Origin: JACVRW01 sp963751105 | GTDB taxonomy: Bacteria > Actinomycetota > Thermoleophilia > Solirubrobacterales > Thermoleophilaceae | Reading direction: 5' to 3' | Assembly (NCBI GenBank): GCA_963751105.1 | Contig: CAVVTG010000002.1 | Span: 1,426,001 to 1,490,000, forward strand | Length of the DNA stretch: 64,000 nt | Shown here: positions 23,551 to 32,272 of the stretch, piece by piece | Layout: each line of letters starts with the position of its first letter | How positions within the stretch are numbered: position 1 is the first letter of the stretch | The notes under the pieces: generated by a model | Seen by the model: only the letters and a program-made list of their open reading frames with translations | Told to the model about the DNA's origin: nothing | The model's database searches: none | Program-made: the position numbers and the translations under genes

Positions 23551-24282
23551 ATGAATGAGCGCGCCGCACCGTCGCTGTATCCGCTGCGTGTCGAGGGGGA
23601 GCTTGATGGCCACCTCAGCCGCTGGCTGTGGCTGGTCAAGTGGGTCTTGACGGTCCCGCACTTCATCGTGCTCGTGTTCCTGTGGATCGCGTTCGTCGTC
23701 CTGACCGTCGTCGCGTTCTTCGCGATCCTGTTCACCGGGCGCTACCCGCGCGCGATCTTCGACTTCAACGTCGGCGTGATGCGCTGGTCCTGGCGGGTGT
23801 GCTTCTACTCCTACAGCGCGCTCGGGACCGACCGCTACCCGCCGTTCACGCTCGCCGACGTACCGGACTACCCGGCACGGCTCGACGTCGAGTACCCCCA
23901 GGCGCTCTCGCGCGGTCTGGTCCTCGTCAAGTGGTGGCTGCTGGCGCTGCCGCAGTACCTCATCGTCGGCGTGTTCGCCGGCGGCGCCTGGGCGGGCTTC
24001 ACCGCGGCCAACGATGACTGGGCATGGACCTCCGGCGGCGGCCTGATCGGCCTGCTCGTCCTGATCGCGGGCGTGGTGCTGCTGTTCACCGGCCGTTACC
24101 CGAGGGCGATCTTCGACTTCGTCATGGGGATGAACCGCTGGTGCTTCCGCGTCGCCGCCTACGCGACGCTGATGACCGACGCCTACCCGCCGTTCCGCCT
24201 GGACATGGGCGGCCCCGAATCGGCGACCGACACCGCTCCGACCGACGCCATCAGCCCCCAGCCAGCACCCGGGCTCTCATGA
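23551..24282 (+). CDS. DUF4389-type membrane protein (internal duplication)
   Basis: The 243-residue membrane protein is built from two similar halves. Each ends in LFTGRYPRAIFDF, followed by a Trp-containing helix and a YPPF motif (RYPPFTLAD in the first, AYPPFRLDM in the second). Each half has two or three hydrophobic helices (WLWLVKWVLTVPHFIVLVFL, VLVKWWLLALPQYLIVGVFA). This matches DUF4389, whose function is unknown. ATG 23551 is supported by GAGAGGAG about 9 bases upstream; a longer in-frame ATG at 23500 is not. It is the first gene of five joined by ATGA/GTGA overlaps or short gaps. Confidence 0.8.
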   Translation: MNERAAPSLYPLRVEGELDGHLSRWLWLVKWVLTVPHFIVLVFLWIAFVVLTVVAFFAILFTGRYPRAIFDFNVGVMRWSWRVCFYSYSALGTDRYPPFTLADVPDYPARLDVEYPQALSRGLVLVKWWLLALPQYLIVGVFAGGAWAGFTAANDDWAWTSGGGLIGLLVLIAGVVLLFTGRYPRAIFDFVMGMNRWCFRVAAYATLMTDAYPPFRLDMGGPESATDTAPTDAISPQPAPGLS

Positions 24283-25862
24283 CCAACGCGGGCCCCGGCG
24301 GCGCCGTGCGCTGGGTGTTCGCGGCCGTTGCCTCGCTGCTTCTCGTCTCGGTGATCGCCTCGCCTGCGGCCGCCGCCACTCCCCCCGACCGCGCGACGCT
24401 CGCGCGGATGGACAGCGTCATCCGCGAGGGTATGGAGCGTTCGGGTATGCCGGGCTTTGCCGTCGCCGTGGTGTCCGGTGGCGGTTTGGTCTACTCGCGC
24501 GGCTACGGCGATTCCGGTGAGGGTCGCCGCGCGACGCGGCAGACACCCTTCCTGCTCGGCTCGACCTCGAAGTCCTTCACGGCGCTGGCGGCGATGCAGC
24601 TTGTGGACGCCGGCCGACTCGACCTCGACGCGCCCGCCCGTCGGTACGTGCCCGAGTTCCAGCTTGCCGACCAGCGGGCCGCCGACCGCATCACGGTGCG
24701 TCAAGTCCTTCAGCAGACCACCGGGATGCCTGCGACCGCGGGCGGCCCCATCGTCAGAAGCGCGGCCGACGGCACCGCTCTTGAGGCCCTGCACGAGCTG
24801 CAGGGGACGACGCTGGTCGCGCCCCCCGGGGAGGCGTTTGCGTACTCCAACGGCAACTACATCCTGGCTGGGCTGATCGTCGAGCGGGCCTCCGGCGAGC
24901 CCTACGCGCAGTACGTCCAGCGCCATATCTTCACGCCGCTGGGCATGCGCCACAGCTACGTCGCACTCGACGCCGCGAAGCGCGCCGGACTGGCGACCGG
25001 GCACCGCTACTGGTTCGGCCGGGCGACCGCCCACGGGCCGACCTTCCGCCCCGGCATCCAGGCCGCGGGCTATCTCATCTCCTCCGCCCAGGACATGGGT
25101 CGCTACCTAGCCATGTACCTCAACCACGGCGTCACGGCCAACGGCGACCGCATTGTGTCGCGCCGGGGGCTGAAGACGATGCTCGCCCCGGGACGACCGG
25201 GGAAGCTGGGCGGATGGTCAGACCACGCCGATGCCCGTTACGCGATGGGCTGGTACGTCGGCGGCCCATGGTCAGAGCCCGCTCAGCTCCATCCCGGACG
25301 CGCTCCTGACTCCAGCGCGCTGATGGTCATGTTCCCACGCCGCGAGCTGGCCGTGGTGACATTGACCAACGCCGCGAACGAGCTCTCGGTGCCGGGCTAC
25401 CCGGCCTCGGTTGACCGCGTCGAGCGCAACGCCGTCGATGCGCTCATCGGCGACCCCGTCGATACCGGCACCTCACTGCATCGCTTCTACCTGTACTTCG
25501 ATCTCATCGCCCTCGCGCTGCTCGCCGCGGTGGCGTGGCCTGTCGTCCGCGCCGCGCGTGCCCTCCGGACGCGCACGCGCCCGCGCCACCGGAGGCTCGC
25601 CGTCGCCGGCGTCGTGACACGCGCGGCTGGGGGCATCCTGCTCGTCGCACTTCCCGCGCTGACGTTCGGCTGGCGCGCCTCGTTCCTCTGGCAACCCGAC
25701 GTGTTCACCCTCATCTGCCTCATCGGCGCCTTGCTGCTGGTCGCCGCGGCGTTGCGCCTCGCCAGGCTCTTGCGACGCCCTCCAGAGTCCCCGCAGGAAG
25801 GGCCGGGGTCAGGCACCGTGCCGGCAGAGACCGCCGCGACGCCCGCGTTGGTCGCCCGATGA
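24279..25862 (+). CDS. Serine beta-lactamase-like hydrolase with C-terminal membrane helices
   Basis: The 527-residue protein starts at ATG 24279 (ATGA overlap). It has a signal peptide (WVFAAVASLLLVSVIASPAA ending at Ala-Ala-Ala) and then a class C beta-lactamase/PBP4*-type domain. The catalytic SxxK is in LLGSTSKSFTALAAMQL, and the YxN motif is FAYSNGNYILAGLI. The C-terminal ~120 residues contain three hydrophobic helices (YFDLIALALLAAVAWPVV, GGILLVALPALTFGW, FTLICLIGALLLVAAAL). Such enzymes hydrolyse peptides, esters or amides at the cell surface. Actual beta-lactam resistance is not implied. It is the second gene of the operon. Confidence 0.88.
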   Translation: MTNAGPGGAVRWVFAAVASLLLVSVIASPAAAATPPDRATLARMDSVIREGMERSGMPGFAVAVVSGGGLVYSRGYGDSGEGRRATRQTPFLLGSTSKSFTALAAMQLVDAGRLDLDAPARRYVPEFQLADQRAADRITVRQVLQQTTGMPATAGGPIVRSAADGTALEALHELQGTTLVAPPGEAFAYSNGNYILAGLIVERASGEPYAQYVQRHIFTPLGMRHSYVALDAAKRAGLATGHRYWFGRATAHGPTFRPGIQAAGYLISSAQDMGRYLAMYLNHGVTANGDRIVSRRGLKTMLAPGRPGKLGGWSDHADARYAMGWYVGGPWSEPAQLHPGRAPDSSALMVMFPRRELAVVTLTNAANELSVPGYPASVDRVERNAVDALIGDPVDTGTSLHRFYLYFDLIALALLAAVAWPVVRAARALRTRTRPRHRRLAVAGVVTRAAGGILLVALPALTFGWRASFLWQPDVFTLICLIGALLLVAAALRLARLLRRPPESPQEGPGSGTVPAETAATPALVAR

Positions 25863-25890
25863 CCGGATCGCATCAGCGAAGAGCAGCAGC

Positions 25891-26658
25891 ATGACCCCCA
25901 CCGCAGTCGGGAAGCGAATGGGCGCCGGCGCGGCGGGCGCCTTGGCCGTCTATGCATCGGTCCTGCGGCCCCGTATCCGGTGGCTCGGTACAAGTTACGA
26001 GGAGCGGGCCGCGACCTACCCCGGAGATGACCTCATCCCCCGCGGCCGTCGGTACGGAGCGATGGCGACCACGATCGCAGCGCGGCCGGAGCGCGTCTGG
26101 CCGTGGCTGGTCCAGATGGGCTGCGACCGCGCCGGTTTCTACAGCTTCGACCGCCTCGACAACGGCGGCCGACCGAGCGCCGACCGCATCCACACGCAAT
26201 GGCAGAACCTGCGAGAGGGTGACCGCATCGCGTCGGTTCCCGACGGCAGTCGCTGGTTTGACGTCGCGTTCTTGGTGCCCGAGCGGGCTCTCGTCCTGCG
26301 AGCATCGGTGACCGTCCCGGCGGCGCGCAACTTTTCCCCCGCGGACGGATTGCCGCGCGCGTACAGCGACAGTACCTGGGGCTTCTTCCTGCGGCCAACG
26401 CTCGACGGGCACACGCGGCTGGTCGTGACCGGCAAGGCGTGCGGGAAACCGCACGCGCTCATCGCCGTCGCCAACTGGCTGTTCTGGGACCCGGCGCACT
26501 GGGTGATGCAGCTCAAGCAGTTCGCCGGGCTACGCCGCCGCGCCGAGTCCGTGCCCAACGGCGCTGCCGCCACGCCGGCGACTGACGGCGCCGCCGCAAG
26601 CGGCGCCGGTCTGTCGGATAAGAGCGCTCCGGACAGCGAAGCGGCGCCCGCCGAATGA
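25891..26658 (+). CDS. SRPBCC-like (START/Bet v 1 fold) protein
   Basis: The 255-residue protein has the pattern of polyketide-cyclase/SRPBCC proteins found in Actinobacteria. It has TTIAARPERVWPWLVQMGCD, then FYSFDRLDN, WQNLREGDRI, STWGFFLRPTLDGHTRLVV and a hydrophobic end NWLFWDPAHWVMQLKQF. The fold binds hydrophobic ligands, but no ligand can be named. A short N-terminal hydrophobic stretch (GAGAAGALAVYASVL) may be a membrane anchor. The C-terminal 35 residues are Ala/Ser-rich and likely disordered. It starts 28 bp after the hydrolase and overlaps the next gene by 4 bp. Confidence 0.75.
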   Translation: MTPTAVGKRMGAGAAGALAVYASVLRPRIRWLGTSYEERAATYPGDDLIPRGRRYGAMATTIAARPERVWPWLVQMGCDRAGFYSFDRLDNGGRPSADRIHTQWQNLREGDRIASVPDGSRWFDVAFLVPERALVLRASVTVPAARNFSPADGLPRAYSDSTWGFFLRPTLDGHTRLVVTGKACGKPHALIAVANWLFWDPAHWVMQLKQFAGLRRRAESVPNGAAATPATDGAAASGAGLSDKSAPDSEAAPAE

Positions 26659-27098
26659 CACGATGGGCGACGCGCCTGCACGCATGGGTGTATCGGCGCT
26701 CGGGCGGACGGTTCCTCGGGCGCATGGGCGGTCAGCCCGTCCTACTGCTGCAGACCACCGGGCGCCGCTCCGGTCGGACCCGCACCACGCCGGTGCAGTA
26801 TCTCGCAGACGGGGACACGTCAGTCGTCGTGGCCTCCAACGGCGGCGCCGCACGCCCCCCGGCCTGGTACCTCAACCTCCGCGCCAACCCGCACGCCCGG
26901 ATTTGGGTCGGTGCACGCCGCATCGACGTTCGGGCTCAGGAGGCGGCCGGTCAGGAACGCGCGGCGCTCTGGCAACGGCTGACGACTGCCAACCGCTACC
27001 TGGAGCGTGCCGCGCGCAAGGCTGGACGCGACCTCCCCATAATGGCCCTCGTTTCCTCGACGCCCCCGACTCCGCGGCCGGCCGCCGACCGATCGTGA
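26655..27098 (+). CDS. Deazaflavin (F420)-dependent nitroreductase family protein
   Basis: The 147-residue protein belongs to the DDN-type flavin/deazaflavin oxidoreductases. It has LLQTTGRRSGRTRTTPVQYL, ADGDTSVVVASNGGAARPPA and WYLNLRANPHARIWVGARRI, which form the cofactor pocket and the split-barrel core. Relatives use F420H2 to reduce quinones, nitroimidazoles or lipids in Mycobacterium and related bacteria. The start is ATG 26655 in an ATGA overlap with the SRPBCC gene, and the end overlaps the next gene by 4 bp. The cofactor choice (F420 versus FMN) is inferred from family. Confidence 0.88.
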   Translation: MTRWATRLHAWVYRRSGGRFLGRMGGQPVLLLQTTGRRSGRTRTTPVQYLADGDTSVVVASNGGAARPPAWYLNLRANPHARIWVGARRIDVRAQEAAGQERAALWQRLTTANRYLERAARKAGRDLPIMALVSSTPPTPRPAADRS

Positions 27099-27844
27099 CG
27101 ACAACCCCCGACCTCACGCGCCCTTTCAGCTCGGACATGCTCGGGGGTCTCGACGAGCCCGTCCGGCGCTACTTCGGCCACGCCATCAGCGACGGTGCTG
27201 CGCTCCCGAACGGCGTCCGGATGGCGATGAGCGGGCGCATCAAGATCGGCCTCTGGCTGCCCTTCACCGCCGAGCAGACGGTCGACGGGCGATCCTTCAC
27301 TTGGCGAGCCCGCGTCGGGCTCGGGCCGCTGACGCCGCTGCGCGTCACCGACCACTACGCAGACGCCGGCGGCAGCACCGAGGGCCGCTTGCTCGGGCGC
27401 GTAACCCTTTTCCACGTCGAGGACGTCAACACGGCCCACTCGGCGGCGACGCGTGCTGCGATAGAGAGCGTCGTGTTCGCGCCGCCCAGCGTGCTGCCCG
27501 GCCGCGGCGTGGACTGGCGAACCGAGAGCGAGACCGTCATCGTCGCTCGCTTCGACCTGCCTCCCGAACGCCCCGAGGTTCGCGTGCGCATCGACGGCCA
27601 CGGCGCGATACGCACCGTAAGCGCCCTGCGTTGGGGCAACGCCGGCGAGAAAGCGTTTCAGTACATCCCCTTCGGAGGCGTGATGCACGCCGAAGCCCGC
27701 TTCGGCGATTTCATGCTTCCCAGCAGCGCCAGCGTCGGCTGGTGGTTCGGCACCCCGCGCTACGCGCCGTTCTTCCGGGCCGACATCAGCGCGGTCACGC
27801 CAACGCCCAACCCATCACACCGCCATGCCCGGGCGCCCCTGTAG
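27095..27844 (+). CDS. DUF6544-like protein, last gene of the DUF4389 operon
   Basis: The 249-residue protein starts at GTG 27095 (GTGA overlap). It reads LDEPVRRYFGHAISDGAALP, RMAMSGRIKIGLWLPFTAEQ, FTWRARVGLGPLTPLRVTDH and AFQYIPFGGVMHAEARFGDF. This resembles the DUF6544 family, soluble proteins of unknown function with a lipocalin-like beta-rich pattern. A cluster of Trp residues near the end (VGWWFGTPRYAPFFRADI) is typical. The function is unknown; operon context links it to an SRPBCC protein and a deazaflavin enzyme, suggesting a shared hydrophobic substrate. This link is inference. Confidence 0.65.
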   Translation: MTTTPDLTRPFSSDMLGGLDEPVRRYFGHAISDGAALPNGVRMAMSGRIKIGLWLPFTAEQTVDGRSFTWRARVGLGPLTPLRVTDHYADAGGSTEGRLLGRVTLFHVEDVNTAHSAATRAAIESVVFAPPSVLPGRGVDWRTESETVIVARFDLPPERPEVRVRIDGHGAIRTVSALRWGNAGEKAFQYIPFGGVMHAEARFGDFMLPSSASVGWWFGTPRYAPFFRADISAVTPTPNPSHRHARAPL

Positions 27845-27953
27845 CCGTCAAGCTGATCAACCCGCTCGCGCATCTGGTCGCAGACCGGACGTCCGTGCGG
27901 TCACCGCCCTCTGTCCCGGCGCCTCGCCGCCCCGTTGTGTGGAATCACCACGC

Positions 27954-30122
27954 TCAGGTGCTCGCCGGCTGCGGACTGCCGGCGTCGTCGCGCAGGTCGC
28001 CCTCCAGCGAGATCCTCGGGAGGATCCGGTCGAGCCAGGCCGGCAGCGTCCAGGCGCGCTCGCCCAGCAGCGCCATCACGGCCGGCGCCACCACCATGCG
28101 CACCACCAGAACGTCGATGAGGATCGCGCTGGCCAGCCCGAGGCCGATCGTCTTGACCACCACCTCCGGGTCGGAGACGAAGCCCAGGAACACGGCGGTC
28201 ATGATCACGCCGGCGGCCAGGATCACCCGGCCCACCCGGGCCATCGCCAGCACGACGCTCTCGCTGGGGCCGGCGCCGCGCATGTACTCCTCACGGATCC
28301 GCGACTGCAGGAAGACGTTGTAGTCCATCGACAGCCCGAACAGGATGGCGAACATGAACAACGGCACGAAGGACACGATCGGCACCTCGCCGTCAACGCC
28401 CAGCAGGCCGGAGCCGAGCCCCTCCTGGAAGACGAGCACCACGACCCCGTAGGCGGCGCCGATCGACAACAGGTTGAACAGCGCGGAGACGATGGGCACC
28501 CAGAGCGACCGGAACACCGCCATCAGCAGCAGCACGCTCAGCCCCACCACCATGGCGATGAACAGCGGCAGCCGCGAGGCGATGCGGTCGGCCAGATCCT
28601 GAAAGGTGGCGGTGGCGCCGCCGACGTAGACGTTCACCGGCGACTCGGCCGTGGCCCGCGGAAGCACGTCCTCACGCAGCCGGGAGACCAGCTCGGTGGT
28701 GCGCTCGTCCTGCGGCGAGGTGGCCGGGATCACGCTGATGACCGCGGCGTCGCCGCGCGGCGAAGGCCGGGGCTGCGAGACCAGCGCCACGTCCGGGTCG
28801 GTGTCCACCGCCGCACGGACGCGCTCGAGCGCCGCCCGGCCGGAGCCGTCGCGCGGCGTGGTGGCGGCAAGCACGAGCGGCCCGTTGAACCCGGGTCCGA
28901 AGCCCTCGGCGAGCCGGTCGTAGGCCACTCTCGTGACGGAGCCGGCCCGGTCATTGCCGTCGTCGGGCTGGCCCAGCCGCAGGGACAGGAACGGGATGCA
29001 CAGCAGCGCGAGCATCAGCACGCCCACGGTGGCCGACAGCGCCGGGCGGCGCACGATGAGCTCGCCCCAGCGCGCGAAGCGGCGCGACGGCTCCACGTGC
29101 TCGGGCTTTCGTGGCCGCAGCCGCCGGGCAAAGGCCCCCATGAGGGTCGGCAGCACGGTGACGGCGCCCACGGCCACGCAGGCGATCACGATCGCCGAGC
29201 CGATTCCCATGCGCCCCACGAAGGGAATGCCGGTGGCTAGAAGACCCGAGATCGCCACCACCACGATCGCCCCCGCGGCCACCACGCTCGTGCCCGCCGT
29301 GGCGTTGGCCACGCGGGCGGCATGGGGCACGCTGTCGCCCGCGGCGAGCTGCTCCCGGTAGCGACCGACGATCAGCAGGGCGTAGTCGATTCCCGCACCG
29401 AGGCCGAGCATGACGCCGAGCGTCGGCGCGAAGCTCGGGAAGTCGGCGAAGGCCGCGCCGAAACGAAGCAACAGAAGGCCACCGGCCAGGGCGATCAGCG
29501 CCGAGATCAGGGTCAGGGCCATGGCCGCGAGCGAGCGGAAGACCAGCGTGAGGACGACGATCGCCACCGCCACGCCGATCAGCTCGCCCACCGGCGCGGT
29601 CTGTTGCTCGGCCTGGTCGACGATCTGACCGTTTCTCGACACCTCGAGGCCGGCCTGCTCGCCGATCGAGGCCACCTCCTCGAGCCGCTCGCCCGGAGCC
29701 CTGCCCAGCTCGGCCGCGCTCTCGTCGTACTGCACCGGCACGAAGGCCACGCGGCCGTCGCGCGACAGCTGGCCCCTCCCCTCCCGGCTGAACGGGCTCG
29801 GCGCCGCCGTCACGTTCGGCTGCTCGGCGAGTGCCGCCGCCGTTCGGTCGATCGCTGCGCGGCGGCCGGCCTCGCGCAGCGTGCCCGAATCGGCGGCGAA
29901 GACCACGTTGGCGGTGTCGCCCGAGGCGCTCGGAAAGCGTTCGTCCAAAAGGTCCAGCGCGCTTTGGGACTCCGTTCCCGGCGTCTTGAAGTCGTCCACG
30001 AACGAGCCGCCCGCCGCCGCCGAGACGCCGGCGAGGAGGGCCAGAACGGCCACGACTATCGCCAGCGAGCGCTTCCAATGTCCCGCCGCAGCGGCCGCCA
30101 TGCTTCCGAGGAGGTGTGCCAT
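27954..30122 (-). CDS. MMPL/RND-type membrane transporter
   Basis: The 722-residue protein starts at ATG 30122 (MAHLLGSMAAAAAGHWKRSL); an upstream in-frame ATG at 30140 would add six residues. It has the MMPL layout: one N-terminal helix, a large extracellular loop (about 40-190), a five-helix bundle, a second loop, and a second bundle ending near residue 700. Markers are the proton-relay GLGAGIDYALLIVGRYREQ and the C-terminal equivalent FGLSMDYNVFLQSRIREEY, each with the conserved Asp-Tyr. MMPL proteins export lipids, glycolipids or drugs using the proton gradient. It is divergent from a TetR regulator, so it is probably repressed by it. Confidence 0.92.
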   Translation of the reverse strand: MAHLLGSMAAAAAGHWKRSLAIVVAVLALLAGVSAAAGGSFVDDFKTPGTESQSALDLLDERFPSASGDTANVVFAADSGTLREAGRRAAIDRTAAALAEQPNVTAAPSPFSREGRGQLSRDGRVAFVPVQYDESAAELGRAPGERLEEVASIGEQAGLEVSRNGQIVDQAEQQTAPVGELIGVAVAIVVLTLVFRSLAAMALTLISALIALAGGLLLLRFGAAFADFPSFAPTLGVMLGLGAGIDYALLIVGRYREQLAAGDSVPHAARVANATAGTSVVAAGAIVVVAISGLLATGIPFVGRMGIGSAIVIACVAVGAVTVLPTLMGAFARRLRPRKPEHVEPSRRFARWGELIVRRPALSATVGVLMLALLCIPFLSLRLGQPDDGNDRAGSVTRVAYDRLAEGFGPGFNGPLVLAATTPRDGSGRAALERVRAAVDTDPDVALVSQPRPSPRGDAAVISVIPATSPQDERTTELVSRLREDVLPRATAESPVNVYVGGATATFQDLADRIASRLPLFIAMVVGLSVLLLMAVFRSLWVPIVSALFNLLSIGAAYGVVVLVFQEGLGSGLLGVDGEVPIVSFVPLFMFAILFGLSMDYNVFLQSRIREEYMRGAGPSESVVLAMARVGRVILAAGVIMTAVFLGFVSDPEVVVKTIGLGLASAILIDVLVVRMVVAPAVMALLGERAWTLPAWLDRILPRISLEGDLRDDAGSPQPAST

Positions 30123-30147
30123 GCGGCGGGAGTAAAGCACATCGAGT

Positions 30148-30157
30148 GCAATATTGC
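30148..30157. promoter_or_regulatory. Palindrome in the MMPL/TetR divergent promoter region
   Basis: The perfect 10-bp palindrome GCAATATTGC lies in the 100-bp AT-richer gap between the MMPL start (30122) and the TetR start (30223). A second short palindrome, TACGTA, is at 30175-30180. The placement fits an operator for the adjacent TetR protein controlling both genes. The site assignment is inference. Confidence 0.45.
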
Positions 30158-30222
30158 GTTCACATCATATTTGCTACGTATGTTGCTTTGCCTCCGCTGC
30201 AATCGCCACTAGGATTGCCCGG

Positions 30223-30888
30223 ATGAGCGAGGAGGGCCTCAGAGAGCGCAAGAAGCGCCGTACCCGAGCACAGATCGTCAACGCCGCGCTGCGGCTGTTC
30301 GCCGAGCGCGGCTACCAGCGCACGACGGTGGCCGACATCGCCGCGGCGGCCGACATCGCGCCCCGCACCTTCTTCGCCTACTTCCCGTCCAAGGAGGCCG
30401 TGGTCTTCCATCAGGTGGACGAGGACGTGACCAGTCTCGCCCGCACGCTGCGCGAGCGCCGGGAGGGCGAGAACGCGATGGACGCGTTGCGGCGCTGGAT
30501 CGAGGAGCAGTTCGGGCGCTGGGACGACGAGACGGGCGCGGACGTGGCGCTGCGCAAGCGGCTGTGCCGCGAGGAGGCCACGCTGGCCCAGTTCGACCGC
30601 GCGGTGATGAGCCGTTTCGAGGAGCTGCTGCGCGAAGCCGTGGCGGTCGACCTCGGCGAGCCCGCCGACGGGCTCAGGCCCCGACTCGTGGCCGCCGCGG
30701 CCACCGCCGCGCTGGGGTCGCTCGAGGGCTCGCTCGACGAGAACCTGGAGCTGGAGGGACTCCCGTCGAAGGACGAGGCCCTGGCCGTGCTCGACCAGGC
30801 CCTCGTGTTCCTGCGCGGAGGCGTCGAAGCGCTGCAGGACGCCGGGGGGCCTCAGCCCGCCTGGGCTCAGTCGGCCACGAGCTCCTGA
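30223..30888 (+). CDS. TetR family transcriptional regulator
   Basis: The 221-residue regulator has an N-terminal helix-turn-helix (RTRAQIVNAALRLFAERGYQ, TTVADIAAAADIAPRTFFAY, FPSKEAVVFHQ) typical of TetR. The C-terminal ligand domain includes MDALRRWIEEQFGRWDDETG. The AcrR-like Phe-Phe-Ala-Tyr-Phe turn is common in actinobacterial TetRs. ATG 30223 (MSEEGLRERKKRR) is chosen over upstream in-frame starts because the DNA-binding domain begins there. It is divergent from the MMPL transporter, its likely target, and its 3' end overlaps the convergent SDR gene by 22 bp. The inducer is unknown. Confidence 0.92.
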   Translation: MSEEGLRERKKRRTRAQIVNAALRLFAERGYQRTTVADIAAAADIAPRTFFAYFPSKEAVVFHQVDEDVTSLARTLRERREGENAMDALRRWIEEQFGRWDDETGADVALRKRLCREEATLAQFDRAVMSRFEELLREAVAVDLGEPADGLRPRLVAAAATAALGSLEGSLDENLELEGLPSKDEALAVLDQALVFLRGGVEALQDAGGPQPAWAQSATSS

Positions 30889-31766
30889 GCCGGCTCGCCG
30901 GCCATCCCCTCGGGGAGCGGACCCTCGGGGGTCGCCTCGGCACGGGCGACGGCTCCGCGAATCCGGTCGTTGCTCATCATCCGGTCGTCGAACAGGGCGA
31001 GCACGCCCCGCAGCGCCGAGGCCGTGGGCAGCCAGCGCGGCGCGGTCACCCGTGCCGCCCGCCGCTCGACGCCGCGCGCCATCGCGTCCGCCGCGCTGCT
31101 CACCGGCACGACCTTGCCCAGCCAGCGCGGCAGCGCCGCCCGGATCGTCACCGCCGCGGAGTCCGGGGTGAACACTTCGCGCACCATCTGCGTGTCGATG
31201 AAGCCGAAGTAGGCCACGCCGGCGCTCGCGCCGAGCGGCGAGAGCTCGGCCCGCAGGGCCCGGCCCAGCTGCTCCACCCCCGCCTTGCTCATCGCGTAGG
31301 GAGCGGCCAGCACGGGATGGAAGTAGGCGTACAGCGAGGCCACCGTCAGGACGTAGCCCCGGCGCTCCACCAGGTGCGGGAGCGTGGCCTTGACCGTGCG
31401 GTAGACGCCCAGCAGGTCGATTTCGATCGTTCGCTCGGCCACGTCCGGATCGGAGCCCAGCACCGTGGTCAGCTGGCCTGACACGCCGGCGTTCGCGACG
31501 GTCACGTCGATCCCGCCGAAGCGCTCGACGGTGGCCTCCACCGCGGCGTCGAGCGCGCCGCGGTCGGTCACGTCGGCCGCGAGGCCGAGCGCACGCACGG
31601 CGCCGAGGTCGCGTGCCGCCCGCTCGGCGCGCTCGTGGTCGAGATCCACGAGCGCGACGGTCATCCCGCGCTGTACCAGGCGCCGGCCGGTCTCGAGGCC
31701 GATGCCCTGCGCACCGCCGGTGATGAACGCGGTGCGCCCGGCCAGATCCCAGGCCGCCGCCGCCAT
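30867..31766 (-). CDS. Short-chain dehydrogenase/reductase
   Basis: This 299-residue SDR has the NAD(P)-binding TAFITGGAQGIGLETGRRL (Gly-rich motif TGGAQGIG near residue 16), the acidic end of strand 2 (ALVDLD, which favours NAD), and VTVANAGVSG. The catalytic Tyr-x-x-x-Lys is in APYAMSKAGVEQ, with a Ser in LTVASLYAYF. The C-terminal ~60 residues extend past the classical 250-residue SDR, as in SDRs of lipid or steroid metabolism. Substrate unknown. It overlaps TetR convergently, and OsmC lies 6 bp downstream in the same direction. Confidence 0.9.
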   Translation of the reverse strand: MAAAAWDLAGRTAFITGGAQGIGLETGRRLVQRGMTVALVDLDHERAERAARDLGAVRALGLAADVTDRGALDAAVEATVERFGGIDVTVANAGVSGQLTTVLGSDPDVAERTIEIDLLGVYRTVKATLPHLVERRGYVLTVASLYAYFHPVLAAPYAMSKAGVEQLGRALRAELSPLGASAGVAYFGFIDTQMVREVFTPDSAAVTIRAALPRWLGKVVPVSSAADAMARGVERRAARVTAPRWLPTASALRGVLALFDDRMMSNDRIRGAVARAEATPEGPLPEGMAGEPAQELVAD

Positions 31767-31772
31767 GTCCGC

Positions 31773-32207
31773 CTAGCCGTCCACGAGCGTGGCGTCGAGC
31801 TCGATCGAGTCGACGGCCGCCAGCGCCTTCGAGACCGGGCAGCCCTCCTTGGCTGCGGCGGCGATCGTGGCGAACTCGTCGGCCGAGATCCCGGGGACTC
31901 GCGCCCGGGACACGAGTTCGATGCGTGTGATGCCGAAGCCGCCCTCGACCTTCTCGACGTGAACCGTGGCGTCGGTCTCCACGTGCTCGGCCTCGTGGCC
32001 GGCACGGCCGAGCTCGCCCGACAGGGCCATCGAATAGCAGCCGGCGTGGGCCGCGGCGATCAGCTCCTCGGGGTTGGTCCCTTCGCCCTCCTCGAAGCGC
32101 GACCCGAACGAGTACGGACCCTCGTAGGACCCCCCTCCCATGCTCATCGTGCCGTTGCCCTCGGTAAGCGAGCCGTCCCAGCGCGCGCTCGCCTTTCTCT
32201 CCGGCAT
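31773..32207 (-). CDS. OsmC/Ohr family peroxiredoxin
   Basis: The 144-residue OsmC-type protein opens with KASARWDGSLTEGNGTMSMG. It has the two family cysteines, one in EELIAAAHAGCYSMALS and the second in AAAKEGCPVSKALAAVDSI. These thiols reduce organic hydroperoxides, with lipoyl or mycothiol-type electron donors in related systems. ATG 32207 (MPERKASARW) is preferred to an upstream ATG at 32249, since homology begins there. A MarR regulator with a Cys cluster lies immediately upstream on the same strand, the classic Ohr/OhrR-like pairing, so peroxide-responsive control is plausible. Confidence 0.93.
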   Translation of the reverse strand: MPERKASARWDGSLTEGNGTMSMGGGSYEGPYSFGSRFEEGEGTNPEELIAAAHAGCYSMALSGELGRAGHEAEHVETDATVHVEKVEGGFGITRIELVSRARVPGISADEFATIAAAAKEGCPVSKALAAVDSIELDATLVDG

Positions 32208-32272
32208 CTGCTCTCCCTTGGTCGCTGTCGAGCCGCAAGGATCGCGCATGCCGCCAGTGGGGCGCGCTGCGG

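Noticed and set aside
23186..23569. A 127-residue minus-strand frame around the terminator
   Set aside because: Arg/Ser/Pro-rich, no start signal, overlaps the frameshifted gene and the DUF4389 leader.
27825..29240. A 471-residue plus-strand frame
   Set aside because: His/Gln/Arg/Gly-rich shadow antisense to the MMPL transporter, which has clear helices and DY motifs.
30160..32238. A 692-residue minus-strand frame
   Set aside because: It lies across TetR (antisense) and the SDR/OsmC genes in a shifted frame. Composition is shadow-like; the real genes have clear domains.
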